Below are positions 1-7,561 of a stretch of 17,358 nucleotides of DNA, one piece after another. Below the pieces are notes generated by a model. The model did not search any database, was not told the DNA's origin, and saw only the letters and a list, made by a program, of their open reading frames with translations. Source of the DNA: CAXRBC01 sp041158045 (lineage in GTDB: Bacteria; Actinomycetota; Acidimicrobiia; Acidimicrobiales; Ilumatobacteraceae); contig JBEBCD010000062.1 in assembly GCA_041158045.1 (NCBI GenBank), forward strand, positions 1 to 17,358, written 5' to 3'. Position numbers and translations under genes: made by a program. The first letter of the stretch is position 1, and the number at the start of each line of letters is the position of its first letter.

Positions 1-1
1 G

Positions 2-118
2 GTGCGGATCCACGTGTCGCTCGGCGTCGCCGACGCCGCGACGGGCGGGCGCGCGACCGTGTGGGGCTGCGACCTGACGGCGGGCTACGTCCGCATCAAC
101 GCGGACTACACGACCTAG
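2..118 (+). CDS. argJ: Glutamate N-acetyltransferase / N-acetylglutamate synthase ArgJ, C-terminal end (partial)
   Basis: Only the last 38 codons are in the window; the 5' part lies to the left. The visible peptide contains an ATVWGCDLT segment and finishes with YVRINADYTT, which I recognise as the typical extreme C-terminus of ArgJ (usually a CDL(S/T)..YV.INA.Y(R/T)T ending). ArgJ transfers the acetyl group of N-acetylornithine to glutamate in cytosolic arginine synthesis. The usual neighbour argB does not follow; a minus-strand methyltransferase gene does. The TAG stop lies within a CTAG shared with the stop of that opposing gene. The assignment rests on about 40 residues, so the family is likely but the full gene cannot be assessed. 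Confidence 0.78.
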   Translation: MRIHVSLGVADAATGGRATVWGCDLTAGYVRINADYTT

Positions 119-1107
119 CCCAGGACCCTCCGCGGCTCAACTGGGAATCTGACGAGCCGGTGCCGTGTCGGAAGGCTGCGGACGATTCGCCGACGCCGTC
201 TACTGACGTATCTCGACAGCCACGGACATCGTTCGTCGAGGAGCACCTCCGCCTCCTCCCATGGATACTCGGCAAAGCGACTCACCGCGCCGTCCTTGAT
301 CGACTTCTCCTCGCGATTGCAGCAATAGAACACGGAGCCCGGAGCGGATCGCATGAGGTCAAAGTAGAGACGGATCGCCTCGGGGGTCATCTCCTGCATC
401 GACGCAACGTTGACGAAGAGATCGATTCCGACACCCCGCAGGACGTCGACATCCTCGGCGAGCACCAGACCCACCCGAGCCGTGCCTTCGGACTCGAGCC
501 AGCTATTCACGGCGGCCCGAGATCGGAGCATCTCCACCGGAGGAACACCCTCCGCAGTAGCCATCAGGCGCGCATCGATGAGGTGACCTTCGCGAAGGTT
601 GATCGACAAGAAGCGGGTCGCGGGTGAGAACTCTTCTAGCGCCGGACGCAGGAAGTTCGTCATCCCATCGCCGATGACACACGCGAGTCCCACACCGAGG
701 AGATCGAACGTCGCGAGAAGCTCCAGAATGTAACTATGGTGCATGAGACCATCGTCGATTGCCCTCTTCTCGCTCCAAGCTGCGATCTGGATCGAGGAGG
801 GGCAGCCTCGCTGCGTTGTGCGCCGTGAGCGTGGTCTGCCGCGAACGGCTCGATCCAGCGCGATGTACGCACGGTCCCGGAGACGGCTGGCATGCCGGGG
901 TCGAGCGATGAGGTCCGGAAACGCACCGCGATCGATTCCCATCGACACACCGGAAGATCGCAAGTCAAACTGGCGCAGGTGCTTGCGCCAGTAGCCCGAG
1001 TAGTGGACCCCTCTCTTGGACTCGCGGACGAGCGTCTCTTCCAGGACACGCACGACGTCGGCCCAAGAGCTCCGTCCGTCACGCCAGCGCGGCACCGCCT
1101 CAGTCAT
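115..1107 (-). CDS. Putative sugar O-methyltransferase
   Basis: A 330-residue protein resembling the putative sugar O-methyltransferase family (SAM-dependent, found in surface-glycan clusters). A Rossmann-like motif VIGDGM lies at residues 144-149. The family-like C-terminal signature follows: DLFVNVASMQEM at 229-240, FYCCNREEK at 260-268, FAEYPW at 278-283, then DERCPW at 291-296 and HRLVRF at 316-321. The expected role is methylating a hydroxyl of a cytosolic sugar or glycan precursor; the acceptor is unknown. ATG was chosen because it overlaps the stop of the DUF3445 gene as TGATG, implying translational coupling. Base composition differs sharply from the neighbours: stretches 181-240 and 301-360 count to 60% G+C, against about 82% for 1201-1260, and codons such as TCT, AAG, GAA and ATA-containing triplets are more frequent. 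This suggests horizontal acquisition. There is no other glycan gene beside it except galE and a glycosyltransferase further right. Confidence 0.75.
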   Translation of the reverse strand: MTEAVPRWRDGRSSWADVVRVLEETLVRESKRGVHYSGYWRKHLRQFDLRSSGVSMGIDRGAFPDLIARPRHASRLRDRAYIALDRAVRGRPRSRRTTQRGCPSSIQIAAWSEKRAIDDGLMHHSYILELLATFDLLGVGLACVIGDGMTNFLRPALEEFSPATRFLSINLREGHLIDARLMATAEGVPPVEMLRSRAAVNSWLESEGTARVGLVLAEDVDVLRGVGIDLFVNVASMQEMTPEAIRLYFDLMRSAPGSVFYCCNREEKSIKDGAVSRFAEYPWEEAEVLLDERCPWLSRYVSRRRRRIVRSLPTRHRLVRFPVEPRRVLG

Positions 1108-2066
1108 CAGGCGGCGAGGGAGTCGAGCCAGGCGAGGACGGCGTCGCGGTAGGCGAACACCGACTTGTAGCGCGCCACGTCCTCGGGCAGCCGCGCCACG
1201 AGCGCCCGCAGCGTGCGCGCCACCTCGGGCCCGCGCGCCACGTAGTCGCGCAGCGGCTGCTGGAAGCCGCGGATCGTGAAGAGCACGCCGCCCGTGCGTG
1301 GCAGCCTCCGCAGCGTCTCGCGCTCCATCCGGATCCAGAGATCGGCCGGCTCGCGGCCGAGGGGCGCGCGCGGCACCGCCGGCTGGAACAGCGCCGGGTG
1401 GTCCTCCAGCGTCCAGTTGGACCTCCAGACGGGCCGCTCGGCGGAGAGTCGGTCGAGGAGCGTGTCGACCGCGCCGCCGATGTGGTCGCCGTAGCGGGCC
1501 ACCGGTGCGTGAACGGTGAGCATGTCGTGGCCGATCTTGTCCGCGAGGCGCCAGCGGCTCGGCGCGCACACCACCCCGGCGACGAAGACGAGGCCGCCCG
1601 TCGGCGTGGGCGCGAGCACGGTGAGGTCGTCCGCGGTGAGGAGCGCGGCGTCGACGAGCGCATCGAGGCCCGTCGACGCGGTCGGCGCGCCGCACCACTC
1701 GGCGACGAGGCGCCCCGCCTCCTCGGCGGCGGCCGCCACGAGTCCGGGCGCGAGGCCGAGCGCGGCGGCCCGCCCGTCGTCGAGCGCGGCGACCACCTCG
1801 TCGCGGCGCCCCGCGACGAGCCGACGCTTCATCGCGATCGTCGGCGCGGTCTCGGCGTCGCGCGGCAGCCAGCGCGACGCGTCGAGTGGCCGCACGCCGA
1901 CGCGGTGGCGGAACTCGGAGCCCTCCGCCGGCGCGGGCGGGAGCATCTCGTCGGGCGGCGGGAGCGCGCGGAAGGCGGCCGCGTCCGCGGGCGGCTCCTC
2001 GTCGAAGGGCGTGAAGGGGTGGTCGTGCGGGACGAAGGCGGGCGCGGCGGCGAGGTGCGTCGTCAC
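1107..2066 (-). CDS. DUF3445 protein, haem-dependent oxidative N-demethylase-like
   Basis: A 319-residue protein of the DUF3445 family, whose characterised members (DmmA of dimethylamine monooxygenase, fungal HODM) bind haem and oxidatively remove N-methyl groups. Family-like blocks visible are FVAGVVCAPSRWRLADKIG at 161-179, a histidine-containing HAPV at 186-189, an NW pair at 217-218, and IRMERETLRRLPRTGGVLFTIR at about 245-266. The length matches the family. The start is the GTG that overlaps the preceding dehydrogenase stop as GTGA; no ATG fits better. It sits between an HSD10-like dehydrogenase and a methyltransferase and should be cotranslated with both. The substrate cannot be read from sequence, and the reductase partners that supply electrons in the dimethylamine system are not in the window. 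An amine or N-methylated compound is the family-based guess. Confidence 0.8.
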   Translation of the reverse strand: MTTHLAAAPAFVPHDHPFTPFDEEPPADAAAFRALPPPDEMLPPAPAEGSEFRHRVGVRPLDASRWLPRDAETAPTIAMKRRLVAGRRDEVVAALDDGRAAALGLAPGLVAAAAEEAGRLVAEWCGAPTASTGLDALVDAALLTADDLTVLAPTPTGGLVFVAGVVCAPSRWRLADKIGHDMLTVHAPVARYGDHIGGAVDTLLDRLSAERPVWRSNWTLEDHPALFQPAVPRAPLGREPADLWIRMERETLRRLPRTGGVLFTIRGFQQPLRDYVARGPEVARTLRALVARLPEDVARYKSVFAYRDAVLAWLDSLAA

Positions 2067-2839
2067 TTCGGCGGCATGCGGATGCCGCCGTCGACGCGGA
2101 TCGTCTCGGCGTTGAGGTAGCTGTTGGTCACGCACTCGAGCACGACCGACGCGAGCTCCTCGGAGGTGCCGAGGCGCTGCGGGAAGAGCACGCCCTTCTG
2201 CAGGTTGGCCTTGAACTGGTCGCTCGCCTCGCCCTGGCCGTAGATCGGCGTGTCGATGAGCCCGGGCGCCACCGTGTTGACGCGCACACCGATCGCGGCG
2301 AGGTCGCGCGCGATCGGGAGCGTCATGCCGACGATCCCGCCCTTCGACGCCGAGTAGGCGGCCTGTCCGATCTGACCGTCGAAGGCCGCGACGGACGCGA
2401 TGTTGACGATCACGCCGCGCTCGCCGGACTCCATCGGCTCGGATCGCCCGATCGCGGTGCCGACGATGCGGATCGCGTCGAAGGAGCCCACCAGGTTGAT
2501 CGCGACGACCTTCTTGAACGCGTCGAGGTTGGCCGCCGAGTCGTACGAGCCGTCCTTGCCGACGGTGCGCTGCGCCCAGCCGATGCCCGCGGAGTTGACG
2601 AGCACGCGCACCGCGCCCATGGAGCGCGCCATCTCCGTCGCCGCGACGATGTCCTCGGTCTTCGTGACGTCCACGACGTGGAATGCGCCGCCGATCTCGG
2701 CGGCGAGCGCCGCACCCTTGGCCTCGTTGAGGTCCGCGACGACGACCTTCGCGCCGCGCGAGGCGAGCGCACGCGCGCAGGCCGCGCCGATGCCCGACGC
2801 GCCGCCCGTGACGATCGCGACCGCACCACGCAGCTCCAC
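2063..2839 (-). CDS. SDR-family 3-hydroxyacyl-CoA dehydrogenase type 2 (HSD10-like)
   Basis: A 258-residue classical short-chain dehydrogenase. The nucleotide-binding TGGASGIG lies at 11-18. Asp36 at the end of the second strand favours NAD(H), NSAG is at 82-85, catalytic Ser149 is in NIASV, and Tyr162/Lys166 are in AYSASKGG. The stretch VAAFDGQIGQAAYSASKG and the DGGIRMPPK end are very like 3-hydroxyacyl-CoA dehydrogenase type 2 (HSD17B10), so oxidation of short 3-hydroxyacyl-CoA esters in fatty-acid or branched-chain catabolism is the best guess. The GTG start precedes the first beta strand directly and lies 11 nt after the rnhA stop. Its stop overlaps the DUF3445 start (GTGA). All catalytic residues are intact; alcohol substrates other than acyl-CoA esters remain possible in this broad superfamily. 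Confidence 0.85.
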   Translation of the reverse strand: MELRGAVAIVTGGASGIGAACARALASRGAKVVVADLNEAKGAALAAEIGGAFHVVDVTKTEDIVAATEMARSMGAVRVLVNSAGIGWAQRTVGKDGSYDSAANLDAFKKVVAINLVGSFDAIRIVGTAIGRSEPMESGERGVIVNIASVAAFDGQIGQAAYSASKGGIVGMTLPIARDLAAIGVRVNTVAPGLIDTPIYGQGEASDQFKANLQKGVLFPQRLGTSEELASVVLECVTNSYLNAETIRVDGGIRMPPK

Positions 2840-2850
2840 GGCGGGGCAGG

Positions 2851-3291
2851 CTACGCAGCGCCGAGGGACGCGGCAACCGCGAGACGGTCCACGAGGTCGT
2901 TCATCGGCTCGCCGCTGTGCGCCTTGACCCAGGTGAACGTCACGTCGCCACGCGCCTCGACGAGCGCGATGAGCGGCTCCCACAGGTCGCGGTTGGCGAC
3001 CGGCTGGCGCTGCGAGTTGCGCCACCCGCGCTTCATCCAGCCGCGCCACCAGCCGTCGCGGAAGCAGTGCACGACGTACGTCGAGTCGGAGCGGATCTCG
3101 ATCGGCCCGCCGTGCGCGGCGTGCGCGCGCAGGGCGCGCAGGGCGGCGGTGACCTCCATCCGCTGGTTGGTCGTGGCCGGCTCGCCGCCCGTCTCGCTCG
3201 GCTCGCCCGCGGGGGCGACCGCCCAGGCCCAGCCCCCGGGCCCCGGGTTGCCCGAGCAGGCGCCGTCCGTGTAGATGACGAGCGCCGACAT
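2851..3291 (-). CDS. rnhA: Ribonuclease HI
   Basis: A 146-residue cytosolic RNase HI that cleaves the RNA strand of RNA-DNA hybrids (R-loops, primers). The protein opens with the first strand and YTDGACSGNPGPGGW. The four metal-binding acidic residues are visible: Asp9, Glu46 (in NQRMEVTAA), Asp69 (in IRSDSTYVV) and Asp135 (in NDLVDRLA). The mobile-loop His125 lies in VKAHSG, and the basic handle region WWRGWMKRGWRNS is at 81-93. Length is typical and there is no N-terminal hybrid-binding domain. The ATG is the only start that fits the fold. It diverges from aceE across 42 bp and is the first gene of the minus-strand set; a CACAAT hexamer 8 nt upstream could be a leaderless -10 element. Confidence 0.93.
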   Translation of the reverse strand: MSALVIYTDGACSGNPGPGGWAWAVAPAGEPSETGGEPATTNQRMEVTAALRALRAHAAHGGPIEIRSDSTYVVHCFRDGWWRGWMKRGWRNSQRQPVANRDLWEPLIALVEARGDVTFTWVKAHSGEPMNDLVDRLAVAASLGAA

Positions 3292-3333
3292 CACGGCCCA
3301 TTGTGGCCGACGATCCCCTGCGAGAATGGCCAC
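3292..3333. promoter_or_regulatory. Short divergent promoter region between rnhA and aceE
   Basis: Only 42 bp separate the two start codons. On the + strand GAGAAT (3322-3327) ends 6 nt before the aceE ATG, with TTGTGG (3301-3306) 15 nt upstream as a possible -35. On the minus strand CACAAT (3305-3300) ends 8 nt before the rnhA ATG. Both hexamers keep the key A2 and T6 of a -10 element, and no Shine-Dalgarno sequence is seen, which fits leaderless transcripts. A 7-bp inverted repeat, TGTGGCC (3302-3308) and GGCCACA (3328-3334), brackets the aceE -10 and could bind a regulator. All of this is inferred from sequence pattern. Confidence 0.45.
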
Positions 3334-6045
3334 ATGGTCTTCGACGGTTCGGTGCACCAGCTCCCCGACACCGACCCCGGCGAGACGCAGGAGTGGCTCG
3401 ACTCGCTCGACGCCGTCGTCGACGCACAGGGCAAGAACCGCGCCCGCTACCTCCTCGCGCGGCTGCTCGAGCGCGCGCGACAGAGCCAGGTGAGCTTCCC
3501 CGCGACGGTGTCGACGCCGTACGTCAACACGATCCCGCCCGAGCACGAGCCGTGGTTCCCCGGCGACGAGCACCTCGAGCGGCGCATCCGCGCGTACATC
3601 CGGTGGAACGCCGCGATCATGGTGGTGCGCGCCAACGCCAACGCCGAGGGCATCGGCGGCCACCTCTCGACGTTCGCGTCGTCGGCGAGCCTCTACGAGA
3701 TCGGGTTCAACCACTTCTTCCGCGGCAAGGACGCGGGCGCGGCCGGCGACCACGTCTACTACCAGGGGCACGCCGCGCCCGGCGTCTACGCGCGCGCGTA
3801 CCTCGAGCGCCGCCTCCACGAGCAGGACCTCGACCACTTCCGCCGCGAGATCGGCCGCGACGGGCGCGGGCTGTCGAGCTACCCGCACCCGCGGCTCATG
3901 CCGGACTTCTGGGAGTTCCCCACCGTGTCGATGGGCCTCGGCCCGCTCACCGCGCTGTACCAGGCGCGCTTCAACCGCTACCTGCTCAACCGCAAGCTGG
4001 ACGACACCTCGCAGAGCCGCGTCTGGGCGTTCCTCGGCGACGGCGAGTGCGACGAGCCCGAGACGCTCGGCGCGCTGTCGCTCGCGTCGCGCGAGCAGCT
4101 CGACAACCTCGTCTTCGTCGTCAACTGCAACCTGCAGCGCCTCGACGGTCCGGTGCGCGGCAACGGCAAGGTCATCCAGGAGCTCGAGGCCACCTTCCGC
4201 GGCGCGGGCTGGAACGTGATCAAGGTGATCTGGGGATCCCGCTGGGACGAGCTGCTGGCCCGCGACGTGTCGGGCGCGCTGCTCAACAAGATGAACACGA
4301 CCGTCGACGGCGAGTTCCAGCGTTACACCGTCGAGGACGGCAACTACATCCGCGAGCACTTCTTCGGCCCCGACCCCCGGCTGCGCGAGATGGTCTCCCA
4401 CCTCTCGGACGCCGACCTGCAGTCGCTCCCCCGCGGCGGACACGACTACCGCAAGCTCTACGCGGCGTACCGCGCGGCCGTCGAGTTCGGCGGCTCGGGC
4501 CGCCCGACCGCGATCCTCTGCAAGACGGTGAAGGGCTGGACGCTCGGCCCCGAGATCGAGGGCCGCAACGCCACCCACCAGATCAAGAAGATGTCGGTGG
4601 ACCAGCTGCGCGCCCTGCGCGAGCGCCTCCACCTCGAGGACGAGATCACCGATGCGATGCTCGAGGCCGACGAGCCGCCGTACTACCGACCCGCCGAGGA
4701 CTCGGTCGAGTACCAGTACATGATGGAGCGCCGACGCGCGCTCGGCGGCCTCATCCCCCGCCGGAGCACGGCCGTGCGACGGCGCATCCAGCTGCCGTCC
4801 GACGACGCGTTCGCCGAGTTCGCCGCCGGGAGCGGCGAACAGGCCGTCTCCACCACGATGGGCTTCACCCGCCTGCTGCGCAACCTCGCGCGCGACAAGG
4901 GCTTCGGCGAGCGCGTCGTGCCGATCATCCCGGACGAGGCCCGCACCTTCGGCATGGACTCGCTCTTCCGCGAGCTCAAGATCTACGCCGCACAGGGACA
5001 GAAGTACGAGCCGGTCGACCACGACCTGCTGTTGAAGTACGCGGAGTCGACCGACGGCCAGATCCTCGAGGAGGGCATCACCGAGGCGGGCAGCATGGCG
5101 AGCTTCATCGCCGCCGGCACCGCGTATGCCACGCGCGGCATCGAGATGGTGCCCTTCTACACCTTCTATTCGATGTTCGGATTCCAGCGCGTCGGCGACC
5201 TCATCTGGCAGGCGGCGGACGCGCGCACCCGGGGCTTCCTGCTCGGCGCGACGGCCGGCCGCACGACGCTGCTCGGCGAGGGCCTGCAGCACCAGGACGG
5301 CCACTCGCTGCTGCTCGCATCCACGGTGCCCGCGGTGCGCGCGTACGACCCGGCCTTCGCCTACGAGGTCGCGGCGATCGTGCGCGAGGGGATCCGGGCG
5401 ATGTACGGGCCCGAGCCGCGCGACGAGTTCTACTACCTCACGCTCTACAACGAGAACTACGCGATGCCGCCGATGCCGCCGCGCGAGGGACTCGCGGGCG
5501 AGATCATGCGCGGGCTCTACCGGTGGCAGGAGGCCCCGGGCGGCGCGCGGCGCGCGACCATCCTGTTCTCGGGCTCCGCCCACGGCGCGGCGCGCGCCGC
5601 CGCGGCCGAGCTGCTCGAGCGCCACGACGTGTCGTGCGACCTGTGGTCGGCCACGTCCTACAAGGCGCTGCGCGAGGAGGCCCTCGAGGTGGAGCGGTGG
5701 AACCGCCTGCACCCCGCGCAGTCGCCGCGCGAGCCCCTCGTGTCGCGCCTGCTCTCCGACGGCGACCACCCGATCGTCGCGGTGAGCGACTTCATGCGCA
5801 TGGTGCCCGAGCAGGTCGCGCGCTTCCTGCCCAACCGGCAGTTCGTGCCCCTCGGCACCGACGGCATGGGGCGCAGCGACACGCGCCAGGCGCTGCGGCG
5901 CCACTTCGAGGTGGACGCCGCCCACGTCGTCGTCGCCGTGCTCTCCGCGCTCGCGCAGCGCGGCGTCGTGAAGCTCTCGGCGGTCGAGGACGCGATCCGC
6001 CGCCACGGCATCGACCCCGAGCTGCCCTTCTCCCTGCACCAGTGA
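3334..6045 (+). CDS. aceE: Pyruvate dehydrogenase E1 component, homodimeric type
   Basis: A 903-residue AceE, normal full length for the single-chain E1 of actinobacteria and gammaproteobacteria. It decarboxylates pyruvate with thiamine diphosphate and reductively acetylates the lipoyl group of E2. Visible features are the YYQGHAAPG active-site histidine segment (His146), the ThDP/Mg motif GDGECDE at 235-241 ending at VVNCNLQRLDG, the RNATHQIKK inner-loop histidine region, and a transketolase-like middle domain (EEGITEAGSMASFIAAGTAY) followed by the C-terminal domain with GLQHQDGHS and PLGTDGMGRSDTR. The ATG was chosen because the protein then begins just before the conserved PDTDPGETQEWLDSLD segment. 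The stop overlaps the next start as GTGA. E2 and E3 genes are not in the window. A leaderless promoter probably lies in the 42-bp gap to rnhA. Confidence 0.95.
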   Translation: MVFDGSVHQLPDTDPGETQEWLDSLDAVVDAQGKNRARYLLARLLERARQSQVSFPATVSTPYVNTIPPEHEPWFPGDEHLERRIRAYIRWNAAIMVVRANANAEGIGGHLSTFASSASLYEIGFNHFFRGKDAGAAGDHVYYQGHAAPGVYARAYLERRLHEQDLDHFRREIGRDGRGLSSYPHPRLMPDFWEFPTVSMGLGPLTALYQARFNRYLLNRKLDDTSQSRVWAFLGDGECDEPETLGALSLASREQLDNLVFVVNCNLQRLDGPVRGNGKVIQELEATFRGAGWNVIKVIWGSRWDELLARDVSGALLNKMNTTVDGEFQRYTVEDGNYIREHFFGPDPRLREMVSHLSDADLQSLPRGGHDYRKLYAAYRAAVEFGGSGRPTAILCKTVKGWTLGPEIEGRNATHQIKKMSVDQLRALRERLHLEDEITDAMLEADEPPYYRPAEDSVEYQYMMERRRALGGLIPRRSTAVRRRIQLPSDDAFAEFAAGSGEQAVSTTMGFTRLLRNLARDKGFGERVVPIIPDEARTFGMDSLFRELKIYAAQGQKYEPVDHDLLLKYAESTDGQILEEGITEAGSMASFIAAGTAYATRGIEMVPFYTFYSMFGFQRVGDLIWQAADARTRGFLLGATAGRTTLLGEGLQHQDGHSLLLASTVPAVRAYDPAFAYEVAAIVREGIRAMYGPEPRDEFYYLTLYNENYAMPPMPPREGLAGEIMRGLYRWQEAPGGARRATILFSGSAHGAARAAAAELLERHDVSCDLWSATSYKALREEALEVERWNRLHPAQSPREPLVSRLLSDGDHPIVAVSDFMRMVPEQVARFLPNRQFVPLGTDGMGRSDTRQALRRHFEVDAAHVVVAVLSALAQRGVVKLSAVEDAIRRHGIDPELPFSLHQ

Positions 6046-6584
6046 CGCGCCCGCTCCGGGTCACCGGCGTCCCCGCCGCGGACGCGCTGCTCAACCGCAA
6101 CGGCACGGCCCTGCTCATCGGGATGCTCCTCGACCAGCAGGTGACGATGGAGTGGGCGTTCACCGGGCCGTGGACGCTGCGCAAGCGGCTCGGGCACCTC
6201 GACGCGGCGCGGATCGCGCGCATGCGACCGGACGCCTTCGTGCGGCTCTGCTGCGAGAAGCCCGCGATCCACCGCTATCCCGCGAGCATGGCGACGCGCA
6301 TCCAGGCGCTGTGCGCCGTGCTCGTGCGCGACCACGGCGGCCGCGGCGCCAACGTCTGGCGCGGCGTGCGCGACGGCGACGAGCTCCACGCCCGCGTCCG
6401 GCGCCTCCCGGGCTTCGGCGAGGAAAAGACCCAAGTGTTCGTCGCCCTCCTCGCCAAGCGCTTCGGCGTGCGGCCGCGGGGCTGGAAGCGCGCGGCCGGC
6501 GTCTACTCGGACGCCAAGCCCCGCTCGATCGCCGACGTGTGGTCGCCCGCGAGCCTCGCGAAGGTCCGGAAGTTCTACCAGTGA
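6042..6584 (+). CDS. HhH-GPD family protein, DNA glycosylase-like
   Basis: A 180-residue protein resembling the small uncharacterised HhH-GPD family of actinomycetes (TIGR03252-like). The segment ALLIGMLLDQQVTMEWAF at 23-40 corresponds to the helical core of base-excision glycosylases (compare LI.EQLLSQQT), and LPGFGEEK at 122-129 is a helix-hairpin-helix that would contact the DNA backbone. The length covers the glycosylase core but there is no FeS cysteine cluster. I cannot place the catalytic aspartate with certainty; Asp157 in YSDAKP is a candidate. A role in base repair is therefore inferred from the fold only. The GTG start overlaps the aceE stop (GTGA) and its stop overlaps the galE start in the same way, so it should be cotranscribed with both, although the functions look unrelated. 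Confidence 0.8.
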   Translation: MTRPLRVTGVPAADALLNRNGTALLIGMLLDQQVTMEWAFTGPWTLRKRLGHLDAARIARMRPDAFVRLCCEKPAIHRYPASMATRIQALCAVLVRDHGGRGANVWRGVRDGDELHARVRRLPGFGEEKTQVFVALLAKRFGVRPRGWKRAAGVYSDAKPRSIADVWSPASLAKVRKFYQ

Positions 6585-7561
6585 GCGTCCTCGTCACCGG
6601 GGGCGCCGGGTACATCGGGTCGCACACGGTCCGCGCCCTGCGCCGCGCGGGTCGCGACGTCGTCGTCATCGACACGCTCGAGCACGGCGACGCCTCGCGC
6701 CTCGGCGACGTGCCGCTCGTCGTGGGGGACGTGGCCGACCGCGCGCTGGTGGCCCGCACGTGCGCGGCGCACGGCGCGACGAGCGCCGTGCACTTCGCCG
6801 CGTACAAGGCCGTCGGCGAGTCGATGCAGCAGCCGATCCGCTACTGGCGCAACAACGTGGGCGGTTCGATCCGCCTCATGGAGGGACTCCGCGACGCCGG
6901 CGTCGCCACCGTCGTCTTCTCCTCGTCCGCGGCGGTGTACGGCACGCCCGCGCGCGTCCCGGTGGCGGAGGACGCGCCGTGCCGCCCCGAGAGCGTCTAC
7001 GCGGAGACGAAGCACTGCGTCGAGCGGATCCTCGTGCAGCTCGGCGCGGAGGGCGTGCGCGCGGTCAGCCTGCGGTACTTCAACGCCGCGGGGGCGAGCG
7101 CCGACGCCTCGATCGGCGAGGACTGGTCGACGTCGCAAAACCTGGTGCCGCGCGTGATGCGGGCGCTCCTCGAGCCCGGCGCCGCGCTCGAGGTGTACGG
7201 CGACGACTACCCCACCCCGGACGGCACGTGCGTGCGCGACTACGTGCACGTCGACGACCTGGCCGACGCCCACGTGCGGGCGCTCGAGTACCTCGAGCGC
7301 GGCGGCGCCACCCTCGCGTGCAACGTCGGGACCGGCCGCGGCACGTCGGTGCGCGAGGTGCTCGCGCTCGCGGCCGCCGCGGCGGGCCGGCCGGTGCCGC
7401 ACCGCGTCGGGCCGCGGAGGGCCGGGGACCCCGTGGAGGTGTGGGCCGACGTGGCGCTCGCGCGGACCGCGCTCGGCTGGACGGCGGCGCGGGACCTCGC
7501 CGAGATCGTCGGCTCCGCCTGGCGTTGGCATTCCCGCGGCGGCACCGCGGCGCGCGGCTAG
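6581..7561 (+). CDS. galE: UDP-glucose 4-epimerase
   Basis: A 326-residue extended short-chain dehydrogenase that interconverts UDP-glucose and UDP-galactose with bound NAD. Visible are GGAGYIGSH at 7-15, Asp31 at the end of the second strand, HFAAYKAVGES at 71-81, FSSSAAVYG with the catalytic Ser at about 116, Tyr140/Lys144 in YAETKH, the GalE-type RYFNAAGA at 165-172, and YGDDYPTPDGTCVRDYVHVDDLA at about 206-228. Length is usual for the bacterial enzyme. The GTG start overlaps the HhH-GPD stop (GTGA). The TAG stop is inside a CTAG shared with the opposing hydrolase gene. It could supply UDP-galactose for surface glycans, in keeping with the glycosyltransferase and sugar methyltransferase elsewhere in the window. 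Epimerases of UDP-GlcNAc or related sugars cannot be excluded. Confidence 0.9.
   Translation: MSVLVTGGAGYIGSHTVRALRRAGRDVVVIDTLEHGDASRLGDVPLVVGDVADRALVARTCAAHGATSAVHFAAYKAVGESMQQPIRYWRNNVGGSIRLMEGLRDAGVATVVFSSSAAVYGTPARVPVAEDAPCRPESVYAETKHCVERILVQLGAEGVRAVSLRYFNAAGASADASIGEDWSTSQNLVPRVMRALLEPGAALEVYGDDYPTPDGTCVRDYVHVDDLADAHVRALEYLERGGATLACNVGTGRGTSVREVLALAAAAAGRPVPHRVGPRRAGDPVEVWADVALARTALGWTAARDLAEIVGSAWRWHSRGGTAARG

Noticed and set aside
61..627. Plus-strand open frame opposite the methyltransferase gene
   Set aside because: Antisense reading; the minus frame carries the methyltransferase signature motifs.
3292..6039. Very long minus-strand open frame continuing upstream of rnhA through aceE
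   Set aside because: It is the antisense of aceE. High GC keeps this frame open; the peptide is Arg/Glu/Val-rich without family motifs, and RNase HI clearly begins at its own ATG.
3303..6041. Long plus-strand open frame leading into the HhH-GPD gene
   Set aside because: It is an off-frame reading of aceE, made mostly of Arg, Pro and Ala; the real gene starts at the GTG overlapping the aceE stop.
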